DNA from: CAADGV01 sp040290295
GTDB taxonomy: Bacteria; Bacteroidota; Ignavibacteria; UBA10030; UBA6906
NCBI GenBank assembly: GCA_040290295.1
Contig: PSMW01000005.1
Location: 1-64,000 of the forward strand
Direction: 5' to 3'
Length of the DNA: 64,000 bases
A program made the translations under genes and the position numbers. This document shows, piece by piece, positions 37,564 to 47,365 of the stretch (position 1 is its first letter; every line of letters starts with the position of its first letter). The notes beneath the pieces were generated by a model that ran no database searches, was not told the DNA's origin, and saw only the letters and a list, made by a program, of their open reading frames with translations.

Positions 37564-40260
37564 CTACACGACGAGGGGAAATGCTTTTTCGGGGTTCACG
37601 TCCAACTCCTTGATTGCTTTTTCGACGAGCTTCCTCGGCAGCGCACCTCGTTGCGCAAGCTGATAGAGCGTGGCAATGACGATGCACTCGGCATCGACTT
37701 CGAAGAAACGTCGCAGGCGTTTACGCGTGTCGCTACGACCGAAGCCGTCGGTACCGAGAGCAAAGAGTCCACCGGGAACCCACGGCGCTATCTGCTCGGC
37801 AACAATCTTCATGAAGTCCGAAGCAGCGACAAAGACACCGTGTTCGTTTTCCAACACGTGTTCGAGGTAAGACTTTCGCGGCGTTGCGGTCGGATGCAGC
37901 ATGTTCCAGCGACGAGCGTTGAGCGCCTCGTTGCGCAGACGCTTGTAGCTCGTTGCGCTCCACACGTCGGCCGAAACATCGAAGCGCTCGGCAAGGATCT
38001 CTTGTGCGCGCAAGGCTTCGCGAATGATGGGGCCACTCCCGAAGATGTGCGCTTTGTGTTTGAGTTTCGTCTCGCCCGCTTTGAAGCGGTACAAGCCGTT
38101 GAGAATTCCCTGCTCGACGCCGAGCGGCATCGGAGGCATGGGGTAATTTTCGTTGTACAGCGTCATGTAGTACCACACCTTCTCGTTCTCGCCGTACATT
38201 CTGCGCAAGCCATCCCAAACGATGACGGCGATCTCATAGGCAAACGCCGGATCATAGCAGAGGAGATTCGGAATCGTGCTCGCCAGCAGATGGCTGTGTC
38301 CATCTTCATGCTGCAAGCCTTCGCCGTTGAGTGTGGTGCGTCCGGCAGTCGCTCCGCACAGAAATCCTTTTGCCATCATATCGCCCGCTGCCCACGCTTG
38401 GTCGCCGATACGCTGGAAGCCGAACATGGAGTAGTACACAAAGAACGGAATCATGTTGATGCCGTGCGTGGCGTATGCGGTTGCTGCCGCGATGAACGAA
38501 GCCATCGCGCCCGCTTCGGTGATCCCCTCTTCCAAAATCTGACCGTTCGTCGCTTCGTGGTAGTAGAGTAACGTCTTGCGATCGACCGGCTCGTAGAGTT
38601 GACCTTTGGGTGAATAGATGCCGACCTCGCGAAAGAGTGGGTCCATGCCGAACGTCCGCGCTTCATCGGGAATGATCGGCACGACGTGCTTTCCGATCTT
38701 CTTGTTCCGAAGCAGCGTACCGAGGAGGCGAACGAATGCCATGGTGGTCGAGACCTCGAACCGTTCGGAGCCTTTCAAAAACTCCGCAAAGTCTGCCAGC
38801 GACGGCACCTCGAGCGGCGGTGCATTTTCCGTGCGCACAGGAAGGAAGCCGCCGAGCGCCTTTCGCCGTGCGAGCAGATACGTCGACTCAGGAGAATCCT
38901 CGGCTGGTCGGTAGAACGGCGTTTCGACGACTTCTTCGTCGGCGATCGGAATCGTGAAGCGACTGCGAAATTCACGCAACTCCTTCTCGTTCAACTTTTT
39001 CTGTTGGTGCGTCACGTTGCGGCCCTCGCCCGCCTCGCCGAGCCCGTACCCTTTCACCGTTTTGGCAAGAATCACCGTCGGCTGCCCCTTGTGATTCACA
39101 GCAGCATGGTACGCGGCATAGACTTTCTGTGGATCATGACCGCCGCGCTGCATCTTTCGGATTTGCTCGTCGGTGAGATGATTGACAAGCTCCAACAATT
39201 CGGGGTACTTCCCGAAAAAGTGTTTGCGGGTGTAGCTGCCCGGCTCGACGGTATATTTCTGATAGTCGCCATCCAACACTTCTTCCATGCGCTTCACCAG
39301 CAAGCCGCTTTTATCGGCTTTCAGCAAGGGATCCCAATCCGATCCCCAAATCACTTTGATCACGTTCCACCCCGCACCGCGGAAGGCCGACTCCAACTCT
39401 TGGATGATTTTGCCGTTGCCACGCACCGGCCCATCCAAGCGTTGCAGGTTGCAGTTCACGACCCACGTAAGGTTGTCCAGCCCTTCGTTCGCAGCCAAAC
39501 GCAGTGCGCCGAGCGCTTCGGGTTCGTCCATCTCTCCATCACCCAAGAACGCCCACACGCGCGGTTCCTCACCCTTCATCAATCCACGCGCCTTCAGATA
39601 ACGATTGAACCGTGCCTGATAGATGGAGTTGATCGGACCTAACCCCATCGAGACGGTAGGAAATTGCCAGAACTCCGGCATCAGGTACGGATGCGGATAC
39701 GACGTGATGCCGCCGCCTTCGGCGAGGTCTTGGCGGAAATGATTGAGATGATGGACATCGAGTCTGCGCTCCAAAAACGCTCGCGCATAGACGCCCGGCG
39801 AGGCATGCCCTTGGAAGAACACCATGTCCGCGGGACGATCCCCCTCGGCGCCACGGAAGAAATGATTGAAACCGACTTCATAGAGCGTGGCACACGATGC
39901 GTAGGTGGAAATGTGTCCACCCAACCCACTGTGCTCGCGATTGGCTTTCACCACCATCGCCATCGCGTTCCAACGAATGCAGCTCTTGATGCGCCGCTCC
40001 AGATCCCGATTCCCTGGATACGGTGGCTCTTTTTCTTTCGCGATTGTATTGATGTACGGTGTACGCGTTGTGGGAGGCATGTTCACGCCCGCCTCACGCA
40101 GTCGGTCCAGCAAGCGCGTCACGACAAGCGGCGTTTGTTCCGACTCTTTGTTTTTTAACATATATTCAAAGAAAAACTCTAGCGAGTCCAACATGCGCTG
40201 CAAGTCGTCCCCGTTGGAGCCAACATCGTTCGTGTTTCGAACCTTTTCGTCCGTTTCCAC
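37564..40260 (-). CDS. aceE: Pyruvate dehydrogenase E1, homodimeric type
   Basis: An intact 898-residue homodimeric E1, which decarboxylates pyruvate with thiamine diphosphate and loads lipoamide. Typical stretches: GLGGHISTYASCATLYEVGF, FFQGHASPGVYARAFLERR, thiamine-binding WAFLGDGEMDEPEALGAL through WVVNCNLQRLDG, and FYSMFGFQRIGDQAW-like YYSMFGFQRIGDQAWAAGD. The end FGRSDTRKRLRRFFEVDA is conserved. It starts the aceE-aceF-lpdA operon and is divergent from the lipoate ligase gene. This form is the gammaproteobacterial/actinobacterial type rather than the alpha2beta2 type. Confidence 0.97.
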   Translation of the reverse strand: METDEKVRNTNDVGSNGDDLQRMLDSLEFFFEYMLKNKESEQTPLVVTRLLDRLREAGVNMPPTTRTPYINTIAKEKEPPYPGNRDLERRIKSCIRWNAMAMVVKANREHSGLGGHISTYASCATLYEVGFNHFFRGAEGDRPADMVFFQGHASPGVYARAFLERRLDVHHLNHFRQDLAEGGGITSYPHPYLMPEFWQFPTVSMGLGPINSIYQARFNRYLKARGLMKGEEPRVWAFLGDGEMDEPEALGALRLAANEGLDNLTWVVNCNLQRLDGPVRGNGKIIQELESAFRGAGWNVIKVIWGSDWDPLLKADKSGLLVKRMEEVLDGDYQKYTVEPGSYTRKHFFGKYPELLELVNHLTDEQIRKMQRGGHDPQKVYAAYHAAVNHKGQPTVILAKTVKGYGLGEAGEGRNVTHQQKKLNEKELREFRSRFTIPIADEEVVETPFYRPAEDSPESTYLLARRKALGGFLPVRTENAPPLEVPSLADFAEFLKGSERFEVSTTMAFVRLLGTLLRNKKIGKHVVPIIPDEARTFGMDPLFREVGIYSPKGQLYEPVDRKTLLYYHEATNGQILEEGITEAGAMASFIAAATAYATHGINMIPFFVYYSMFGFQRIGDQAWAAGDMMAKGFLCGATAGRTTLNGEGLQHEDGHSHLLASTIPNLLCYDPAFAYEIAVIVWDGLRRMYGENEKVWYYMTLYNENYPMPPMPLGVEQGILNGLYRFKAGETKLKHKAHIFGSGPIIREALRAQEILAERFDVSADVWSATSYKRLRNEALNARRWNMLHPTATPRKSYLEHVLENEHGVFVAASDFMKIVAEQIAPWVPGGLFALGTDGFGRSDTRKRLRRFFEVDAECIVIATLYQLAQRGALPRKLVEKAIKELDVNPEKAFPLVV

Positions 40261-40355
40261 GTGCGTACTCTCTCTTTGTAATGAACGAAGCTACATCTGC
40301 CCTGTGATTCACCATTGCAACCAATATAGAAAAAAAAGCGCGAAGAAGCATTGGC

Positions 40356-41084
40356 ATGACGATGTACTGGCTTGACCTGACATTCTCGACTCCGCATGAA
40401 AATCTTGCATGCGATGAAGTCTTGTTGGAAATGATGGAGAAGGGAGAAGGAGAAGAGGTGCTGCGTTTTTGGGAAGCACCCGCTCCCTTCGTCGTGCTCG
40501 GCTCTTCCAACAGCGTTGTCGACGAGGTGCATCTCGAAGCATGTCGTGCGGACGGAATTCCGATCCTTCGACGACATAGCGGAGGCGGGACGGTGCTACA
40601 AGAACCCGGATGCCTGAGTTACGCTTTGACGCTTCGCATCGAACCATCGCGCTTTACTCGTACCATTACGGAGACGACGTACTTCGTCATGCAACGTCAT
40701 GCCGATGCCCTCAGCGCGCTGCTCGGCACAAAGGTGTCGATCGAGGGAAGCAGCGACCTCACCATTGACGGGAAAAAATTCTCCGGCAACGCGCAGCGCC
40801 GCAAACTTCGCGCATTGCTCTTTCACGGTACCTTCCTGCTCAACGCCGACCTCTCGTCGATCGAACGATACCTCCACATGCCCGCACGCCAGCCTGAGTA
40901 CCGGCAACGGCGCTCGCACACCGAGTTTCTCTGCAACATCGCATGCTCTGCCGACGCGATCAAGCACGCATTGCGCGAAGCATGGAATGCTGCCGCCGAA
41001 CTCTCTCCTCCTCTTTCCACCCACCGTGTGCACGCTCTGGCGCAAACCAAATACGCCTCCGACGAGTGGATTTGGAGACGATAA
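40356..41084 (+). CDS. lplA: Lipoate--protein ligase family protein
   Basis: A 242-residue member of the biotin/lipoate A/B protein ligase family, which attaches lipoate to E2 domains. The conserved motifs are RRHSGGGTVLQEPGCLSYAL and the Lys-containing LTIDGKKFSGNAQRR, followed by HGTFLLNADLSSIERYLHMP. It starts at 40356 (or the Met at 40362), divergent from aceE with 95 bases between, so it probably serves the adjacent PDH E2. It is shorter than E. coli LplA, lacking the C-terminal accessory domain; some such short proteins are octanoyl/lipoyl relay enzymes, so the exact reaction is not certain. Confidence 0.85.
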   Translation: MTMYWLDLTFSTPHENLACDEVLLEMMEKGEGEEVLRFWEAPAPFVVLGSSNSVVDEVHLEACRADGIPILRRHSGGGTVLQEPGCLSYALTLRIEPSRFTRTITETTYFVMQRHADALSALLGTKVSIEGSSDLTIDGKKFSGNAQRRKLRALLFHGTFLLNADLSSIERYLHMPARQPEYRQRRSHTEFLCNIACSADAIKHALREAWNAAAELSPPLSTHRVHALAQTKYASDEWIWRR

Positions 41085-41428
41085 AAGAAACGAATCCGCT
41101 GCTCATGACTCGCACGACCGTCTTGCTTCTCCCATTTGTCCTTCACGGACCCGCGGGAAGCCGGGCGTCGAGATCTATTGCTTCATCAGCACATGTTCAA
41201 AGCTACGGAGCAGCACGACTTCGAGACAGAACGACGCCATGCCCCGATGATGATCGAGCAGCATCCAAAGAATGAACATGAACACCTTCCCTCACTCACT
41301 TCCATTTGCCCATATCTCAGCACGAAAGCTCTTGCAAGTTTACAGCGAAAGCCGCATTTTGGCTTTGAGCCATTCGGGTTCTCATTGACCCAACCTTTTT
41401 CGATAATCATCAAAGTGCGGACACTGAT
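41085..41428. other. Intergenic region before the cytochrome-barrel gene
   Basis: About 340 bases without a convincing gene. A plus-strand frame here (from 41136) runs on into the next gene in a different frame and looks spurious. No hairpin or repeat was seen. Confidence 0.4.
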
Positions 41429-42547
41429 ATGCCATGGATTCTTACGTTCGTTTTTGCCCTTGTCTGTTTACTTCCATCATACGCCATGGCACAACAAGAG
41501 GAAGAAGAAATCCCTCTCGAAACGATGTCGGGCAAACAAATCTACCTCGCGTTTTGCGCACGATGTCATGGTGAGGACGGCAAGGGGCAACTTCCCGAGG
41601 ACATGATCGAGAACATGGAAGCTCCGCCGCCAGATCTCACCGACGGATACTTCAGCTCAAGGGAGAAGCGCAAAGACTGGCAGGCTGTGGTTGCTCATGG
41701 CGGCGGAGCGCGTGGACTTTCCCTGTCGATGCCGGCATGGGGCGAAGCACTCTCCGAACAGCAGATTGCCGAAACGGTGGAGTACATGAAAACGTTCGTC
41801 GATCAATCGAAGTATCCTCAAGGCGAAACCAATTTCTTCCGCGGTCACTACACCGCCAAGGCATTCACAGAACAGGAAGCACTCGTGATTCCGTCTCATC
41901 AATTCAAACGAGAGAACGGCATCACGACAAGTGAAACCAAAACGGTGCTGTACTATGCAAACCGTTTCGGTACACGCTTTCAATACGAGGCGAAGCTCCC
42001 GTTGATCAACAGCTCAGGCGGCATCGGGAACAAATTCGGGATCGGCGACCTCGAGCTGGCATTGAAGTACGCCTTTTTCGACAATGCCAAGACGCTTAGC
42101 ATCATCACTGTTGGTGTCGAGGCCGCGCTTCCAACAGGCAGCGAAACAAACGGATTCGGTGCAGGCACGGTGGTCGCGATTCCCTACGTCGCCGCTGGGC
42201 AGGGCATCGGCAACACGCTCCAGCTTTCGACAAGCGCGAAACTGGAAACACCGTCGGACAACAAGAAGGGCGATCCCGAGTTGCGCGTCGGGTTTCTTTC
42301 GATGCTGACGATCCCCGAATCGAAACAGGGTTTCTTCCCCGGTGTCGAGCTTTTCTGGAAGAAGAACCTTGCAAAGTCGGAGTACATGCTTTCTGTCATT
42401 CCGCAAGTGTACTGGGGCATAACTGCGCGCGGACATCTTGCTCTCTCGCTTGGCGCCGAAGTACCTGTTGCCGGCACGAAAGCCTTCGACGGAAAGATTG
42501 TTGCGTTCTTTCTTTGGGACTTTGTGGACGGTGGATTGTGGTGGTGA
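41429..42547 (+). CDS. Single-heme cytochrome c fused to an outer-membrane beta-barrel-like domain
   Basis: A 372-residue exported protein. Signal peptide, then a class I cytochrome c domain at residues 30-125: heme site Cys43, Cys46, His47 (FCARCHGEDGKG) and likely distal ligand Met101 (SLSMPAWGEALSE). Residues about 140-372 alternate polar and hydrophobic residues and end in aromatic-rich strands (LALSLGAEVPV, FFLWDFVDGGLWW), resembling MetA/transporter-type outer-membrane barrels. The fusion could carry electrons across or at the outer membrane, but the partner and direction are unknown. The ribosome-binding site is weak. An alpha/beta hydrolase gene follows by 29 bases. Confidence 0.85.
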   Translation: MPWILTFVFALVCLLPSYAMAQQEEEEIPLETMSGKQIYLAFCARCHGEDGKGQLPEDMIENMEAPPPDLTDGYFSSREKRKDWQAVVAHGGGARGLSLSMPAWGEALSEQQIAETVEYMKTFVDQSKYPQGETNFFRGHYTAKAFTEQEALVIPSHQFKRENGITTSETKTVLYYANRFGTRFQYEAKLPLINSSGGIGNKFGIGDLELALKYAFFDNAKTLSIITVGVEAALPTGSETNGFGAGTVVAIPYVAAGQGIGNTLQLSTSAKLETPSDNKKGDPELRVGFLSMLTIPESKQGFFPGVELFWKKNLAKSEYMLSVIPQVYWGITARGHLALSLGAEVPVAGTKAFDGKIVAFFLWDFVDGGLWW

Positions 42548-42576
42548 CATGAACGCCGAGACGTCAGGAGTGTCTC

Positions 42577-43587
42577 ATGAGAAAGCTCTTGGTACATACC
42601 GGCGTGTACATCTGCGTTGCCGTGGGGGTGATGATGTTCCATCTCGTGCATCTCTCGATGAAGAATTATACGCCCGATTTCGTTACGCGCCGTGGAACGT
42701 TTTCGCATGCCGATGTGAAGCCGGCGGGAACGACCGACGCTGCAGAAAAATTTTGGCTCACGGTGCACAACCAGAGCGGCTTCTCCGTTGAGTGCGGTTT
42801 GTTGATTCCTCGTCGGAGCGGGCAACGCTTCCCTGCCGTCATCGTTCTGGGCGGCAAAGACACGGGAAAGAACGCTGTCGATTTTGTCTTCGATATCGAC
42901 GAGGTCATCGTCGCAGCGCCCGACTACGGCTACCAACCCAAGCCGAAATATTCGATTCCCGAATTCTTGGCGGACGTACCCGACATCCGCCGAGCGCTCT
43001 TGGATATGGTACCGGCGGTGATGCTCCTAACGGACTATCTAGCACAACGCCCCGACGTGGACACAACGAAGCTGGTGCTGGTGGGGTACAGTTTCGGCGC
43101 GCCGTTTGTCCCTGCCATTCTCCGACTCGATCGGCGCTTCGACGCAGCATTCATCGTATACGGCGGCGGTGAGTTGAAAGGTTTGATTCGACACAACGTC
43201 CGGCGCTACCATGGACCGCTTGCTGCAGAGATGATGGGGTGGATGGGAAAACTCTTGCTCGCTCCCTTGGAACCGATGCGATCGATCTCTGCTGTCGCAC
43301 CCATCCCGCTGGTGATGATCAACGGTACGGAAGACGAACAGATTCCCCTTGAAAACGCCGAGCAACTCTTCGACGCTGCACGCGAGCCGAAAAAGATGAT
43401 CTGGCTCGAATCAAAACACGTTCATCCTCGCAACCTTGCGCTCACACGAACAATCATCCGCACGTTACGCGACGAGCTTGTGCGACTCGGCATTCTTCCC
43501 GCATCACGGCACGAGCAAGGACAATCGCCGAGTGCCTCAAGCCGGCGGCTCCTACTTGATTCCGGTGAAGTTCCTCATGAGCTTTAA
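42577..43587 (+). CDS. Alpha/beta hydrolase, membrane-anchored
   Basis: A 336-residue hydrolase of the dienelactone hydrolase/peptidase S9-like group. The N-terminus has a hydrophobic anchor (VHTGVYICVAVGVMMFHLV). The catalytic triad is visible: nucleophile Ser172 in LVGYSFGAPF, an Asp/Glu in INGTEDEQIPLENAEQL, and His in ESKHVHPRNLAL. A non-catalytic TTDAAEKFWLTVHNQSG N-terminal strand region precedes the fold. The substrate is unknown; it is co-oriented with and 29 bases from the cytochrome-barrel gene, which may be chance. Intact. Confidence 0.85.
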   Translation: MRKLLVHTGVYICVAVGVMMFHLVHLSMKNYTPDFVTRRGTFSHADVKPAGTTDAAEKFWLTVHNQSGFSVECGLLIPRRSGQRFPAVIVLGGKDTGKNAVDFVFDIDEVIVAAPDYGYQPKPKYSIPEFLADVPDIRRALLDMVPAVMLLTDYLAQRPDVDTTKLVLVGYSFGAPFVPAILRLDRRFDAAFIVYGGGELKGLIRHNVRRYHGPLAAEMMGWMGKLLLAPLEPMRSISAVAPIPLVMINGTEDEQIPLENAEQLFDAAREPKKMIWLESKHVHPRNLALTRTIIRTLRDELVRLGILPASRHEQGQSPSASSRRLLLDSGEVPHEL

Positions 43588-43633
43588 CAAGCGGTAGGCG
43601 TTTCACCATTAAACCACAAATGGGAGAATTGCT

Positions 43634-44076
43634 ATGAACCCACTTCGCTTTGTATCACTGCTTTTGGCGCTCGCGCTCGTTCTTGCCGCATGCAAGAAAG
43701 ACAGCTCGAATCCCGCCGGAACAACGCTCTCGATCAACGGCACGTGGACCATCACCGGTGCAACAGTGAACGGCACACCCACTGATCCGGCACAGGTATT
43801 CGAGTTTGTCGAAGGAGAGCAGTATCAGCGCGGTTCGCCTTTGGAGCAAACGGAACATTTACCTACACCGAGCTGGATGCTCAGGGCAGAACCCTTTACA
43901 CCCAAACGGGAACATTCGCCGTGCAGGGCAACAACGTAACGGTCACGCACGAAAACGGACAACAGTTGCAACAGCCCATCGTTATCGCGGGAACGTTCGC
44001 GATATCGGGCAACACGCTCACCATCACCACGAATATTCAAGGTCAGGTGGTTGTAGTAACATTCTCGCGAGCCTAA
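43634..44076 (+). CDS. Small lipoprotein, single-base frameshift
   Basis: A lipoprotein of about 147 residues with the lipobox VLAACKKDSS (Cys20). The mature part resembles a lipocalin-like or META-like repeat: LSINGTWTITGATVNGTPTD, then after a one-base gap near 43830, GANGTFTYTELDAQGRTLY, TGTFAVQGNNVTVTHENGQ and TFAISGNTLTIT. As written the first frame ends at 43939 in an unlike tail. The second part ends at a TAA at 44074-44076. An inverted repeat follows at 44104-44135. It is probably an outer-membrane lipoprotein of unknown function. Confidence 0.7.
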
Positions 44077-44103
44077 GCGAACAACCAAGAACGGTAAGAA
44101 GAG

Positions 44104-44135
44104 CAACGCCCCGTCGCGTAACCGACGGGGCGTTG
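44104..44135. terminator. Bidirectional intrinsic terminator
   Basis: A perfect 13-bp inverted repeat, CAACGCCCCGTCG and CGACGGGGCGTTG, with a six-base loop, sits between the converging lipoprotein gene and the minus-strand peptidase-MA gene. It can serve both. Confidence 0.8.
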
Positions 44136-44162
44136 TGTTGTTGGAAGACGACCTCCCGGCTA

Positions 44163-47100
44163 TCAGAAATCTGCGCCGAGGGAGATGTAGTACTTCGGCT
44201 CGCTGAAGCCGCTCCAATACCACGCCCATGCGACATCCACCTTCACCAAGAACCCCAAGAAGAAGATCCGTGCACCGGTCCCCATACCCATCAGCAAGTC
44301 CTTTGTAACGGTATTGCCGGCAGCGTCCTTGGTGAATGCCTGAAATTGGCGTTCGCGATTCCACGCCGATCCCATATCGAAGAACATCACGCCCGTGATG
44401 CTCTGCAGGCCGATGGGCAGCGGACCGGCTTGCAAGAACGCGAGCAGCGGATAACGGAACTCGAAGTTCAACAGTCCGTAGCGTGAGCCGATTTTCGCGT
44501 TGTAGTTGTAACCGCGCAGCGGCAACGCGGCTTGCAAGAAGATGTAGTCCTCGGCGTTCTCCAAGGGAATGTATCCGCCTTCGAATGTTCGGTTGATCCA
44601 GTTATCCACGCCGCCAATGATGAACTTTTGGGGATTCGCGCCGAAGCTCCCGCCTCCCGCGAAGCGCAACGCAAACGCGTATTGCCGACCGAGTCGGATG
44701 TACGTCCGGTAATCGCCGGTCACGTTCACGAAGCTCAATCCCAATCCGCCAAGTTTCGGCGTGCCGAACACGTTGAATGAATACCGCGTGCCGTTCATCG
44801 GTGCGACAAATCCCCACAGCGATGTATCGTACGTATAGCCAAGTGAGGGCACAAGCACGGTGCGCTTCTGAATCGGATCGAATACACGATCGAGATTCTC
44901 TCGCGAGATGTTGAACCAACTCAATCCCATATCGATGCGCTTGAACTTGTCGATGGGGTATTGCGCATTGACCGACAAGCCGTAGGTGCGGAAGCGATAG
45001 AGACTTCCACCGAAAAAGTCGTTGATGATCACGAAGCGTGCGCTATGGAATCCGGTGAAACCGACGTCCAATCGTTCGGGCAAGTAGAGATACTGGAGGG
45101 CGTAGTCGCTGTTTTTCAGATCGAGCAACAGATTCGTCACGAAAACGATCTGATGATCACCCATCAGATCGCTGAACGCCATGACCGTCGAGCCGGTGAC
45201 ACCGTAGAAGGTGTTGTACCCGGCGTTTCCGTAGATGATGTCGGGCGAGAAGTTGAGCTTGTACTTATTGATCTTGTACTTGCCTTCCTTATCCACATTA
45301 CCCGTGATCTTCGGAAGCTGGGCGATCGTCGAATCGGTCGGGACGTTCTCGGGCTTTGCTGCCTCAGCGGCGTACCTACTGAAGTCGATTTCGATGCCCT
45401 TCCCGAACACATCGGTCGTATCGGCCTGTGGTTTGACTGCCGGCACCGTATCGGGCGCGGCAACGACGATAGGCGCACGCCGTGCTTTGATAAACTCCGT
45501 CGGCTCCAACTCGGTCACTTTCAGATCGCGGTCGAAGGGGGTGCGCATCAGGAAGATGTCGAAGCCAGCGTAGTTGAGCGAAGCGAAGGCGAGTTTGGTT
45601 CCATCGCGTGAAAGCGAAAGTTGATAGACGCCGCTGAGCGAGTTGGTGATGGGACGAATCGCTCGCGTCTGGAGATTCAATTCGTAGATGTTGTTGATAC
45701 CGTTGCGATCCGATACAAACAGAATACTCTTGCCGTCGGGTGAGCATACCACGGAGCTTTCATCGCTTTCGGGCAAATCGGTAAGGCGCTCGATCGCTTT
45801 CGTTTCGACGTTCACCCGATAGAGATCCCGCTGGCTGTAATCGAAGCGAGAGATTTCGACTTTCTCTCCCGCGAGAGAGGCTTGCCGGTCCGAGGAGAAG
45901 TACACGTACTTGCCATCGGGCGACCATGCCGGGTCCGCATCGCTGAAGATATCGTTCGTCAAATCGGTGAGGCGCTTGGTGTTGAAATCATAGACGTAGA
46001 TGTCCGACCGTTCCAGCTTGTTGCCGACGAACGCTACCTTATCGCCTTGTGCAGACCAATCCACGGAAGAGATGGCATCCAGCTCGAACGTCAATTTCTC
46101 CACATCCCCGTCATCGACATCGACAATCATGATCGCATCCTGTTCGCCGGCTTTGGCAGCGAGTGCAATGCGCTTGCCGTCGGGCGACCAGGTCAAGCGA
46201 GGCGTCAACAACTTCAGTTCCTCAAAGTCGCTCGTGGTCTGCCCATCCACCACCTTATCGAGAATCTTCCCGTCGATCGCACTCATCACGAACACATCGA
46301 AGTAATCGTTTCGATCGGAGATGAAGGCGATCCGATCGCCTTGTGGCGAGAGCGCGGGGCTGGTGTTGTAGAAGTTACCGTCCTTCTTGTGATCGGTTAG
46401 TCTGCGAGCATAGTCGGCAGGCTCTTCGCGCTTGGCAATGTCGGGCCAATAGATCACTTTCATTTCCTTTTGCCACCGCTCGTTGAGTTCGTCCAATCCC
46501 AAGCCGATTGCACCGCGGAAGCCTGCCTCGACACTGCGCGTGCTTTTGATGCGGTTCAAAATGTCGCCGATTTTCTGATGCCCGTACTTGTTGGCAATGT
46601 ACCACCAGATCGATTGCCCGCCCCGGTAGGCAAAGTATCCATAGAGGCGGCTGATGGGTGGAAGATACTCGTGGACGGTGGCGTCACGCNNNNNNNNNNN
46701 NNNNNNNNNNNNNNNNNNNNNNNNNNNNNNNNNNNNNNNNNNNNNNNNNNNNNNNNNNNNNNNNNNNNNNNNNNNNNNNNNNNNNNNNNNNNNCCGCCGT
46801 AGAACATATCGTTGATAACGGCGTGTACCAATTCGTGATGGATGACGTGGCGGAACTGCGCGTAGTTTCCTTCGAACGGAATCAACACACGGTTCTTGAA
46901 CAATTCCGTCACACCGCCGACGCCTTCTTCGAGATACTCGCTCACGACGTTACTTTGCTGGAAGTCGTTGTGCGAGTTCGTCACGATGATGGGCACGCGG
47001 TTCACGAGTTGGTAGCGGAAGGTTTTGCTGATGGATGTGTAGGCCGATTCCGCTGCGACGGCCGTGAACTCGGCAATCTTCTCTCCACCTTCCGAAAAGT

Positions 47101-47254
47101 AAATATCGAAATGATCGGTCTGAATGTAGAACCAGGCGAATTTCTTGTACTGCACCTTGTTCTTGCCAAACAAACCATCCTGCGCCGGCGCCGCTTCGTG
47201 CAACACGGCAGTCAGCAGCACCACAGCGACCCACAACAACCTTTGCGCCTTCAT
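44163..47254 (-). CDS. Peptidase-MA/TolB-propeller/BamA-like outer-membrane protein (gap inside)
   Basis: About 1030 residues if the 104-N gap is close to size. Module 1: signal peptide, then a metallopeptidase-MA-like domain with HELVH at 140-144 (zinc site). Module 2 (after the gap): TolB/WD40-like propeller repeats (ALSPQGDRIAFISDRND, TWSPDGKRIALAAKAGE, AWSPDGKYVYFSSD) with a Pro/Ala/Thr linker. Module 3: a BamA/surface-antigen-like barrel (FIIGGVDNWINRTFEGGYIP, GLLNFEFRYPLLAFLQAG, FDMGSAW). The frame before the gap reads as nonsense past 46690 in the listed translation but is restored if gap length is adjusted. Such proteins are likely outer-membrane proteases or assembly factors. Confidence 0.8.
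46690..46793. other. Scaffold gap of 104 N inside the peptidase-MA gene
   Basis: Unresolved bases between the metallopeptidase region and the propeller. The reading frame cannot be tracked across, so the joined gene is inferred from domain order. Sequence after it (SRLYGYFAYRGGQSIWWYIA) is typical of the end of this metallopeptidase type. Confidence 0.95.
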
Positions 47255-47365
47255 CTTGCCCTCATGGTGTGAATGGATTCCAACTGAATACTACTCAAGT
47301 CGATAAGAAAAAGCAATGCACAACCATTCCCATGCACGTGTACGACATGCTCCACACGCCGACGT

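Noticed and set aside
41136..41606. 156-codon plus-strand frame before the cytochrome-barrel gene
   Set aside because: It runs into the cytochrome gene in another frame and shows no signal or domain.
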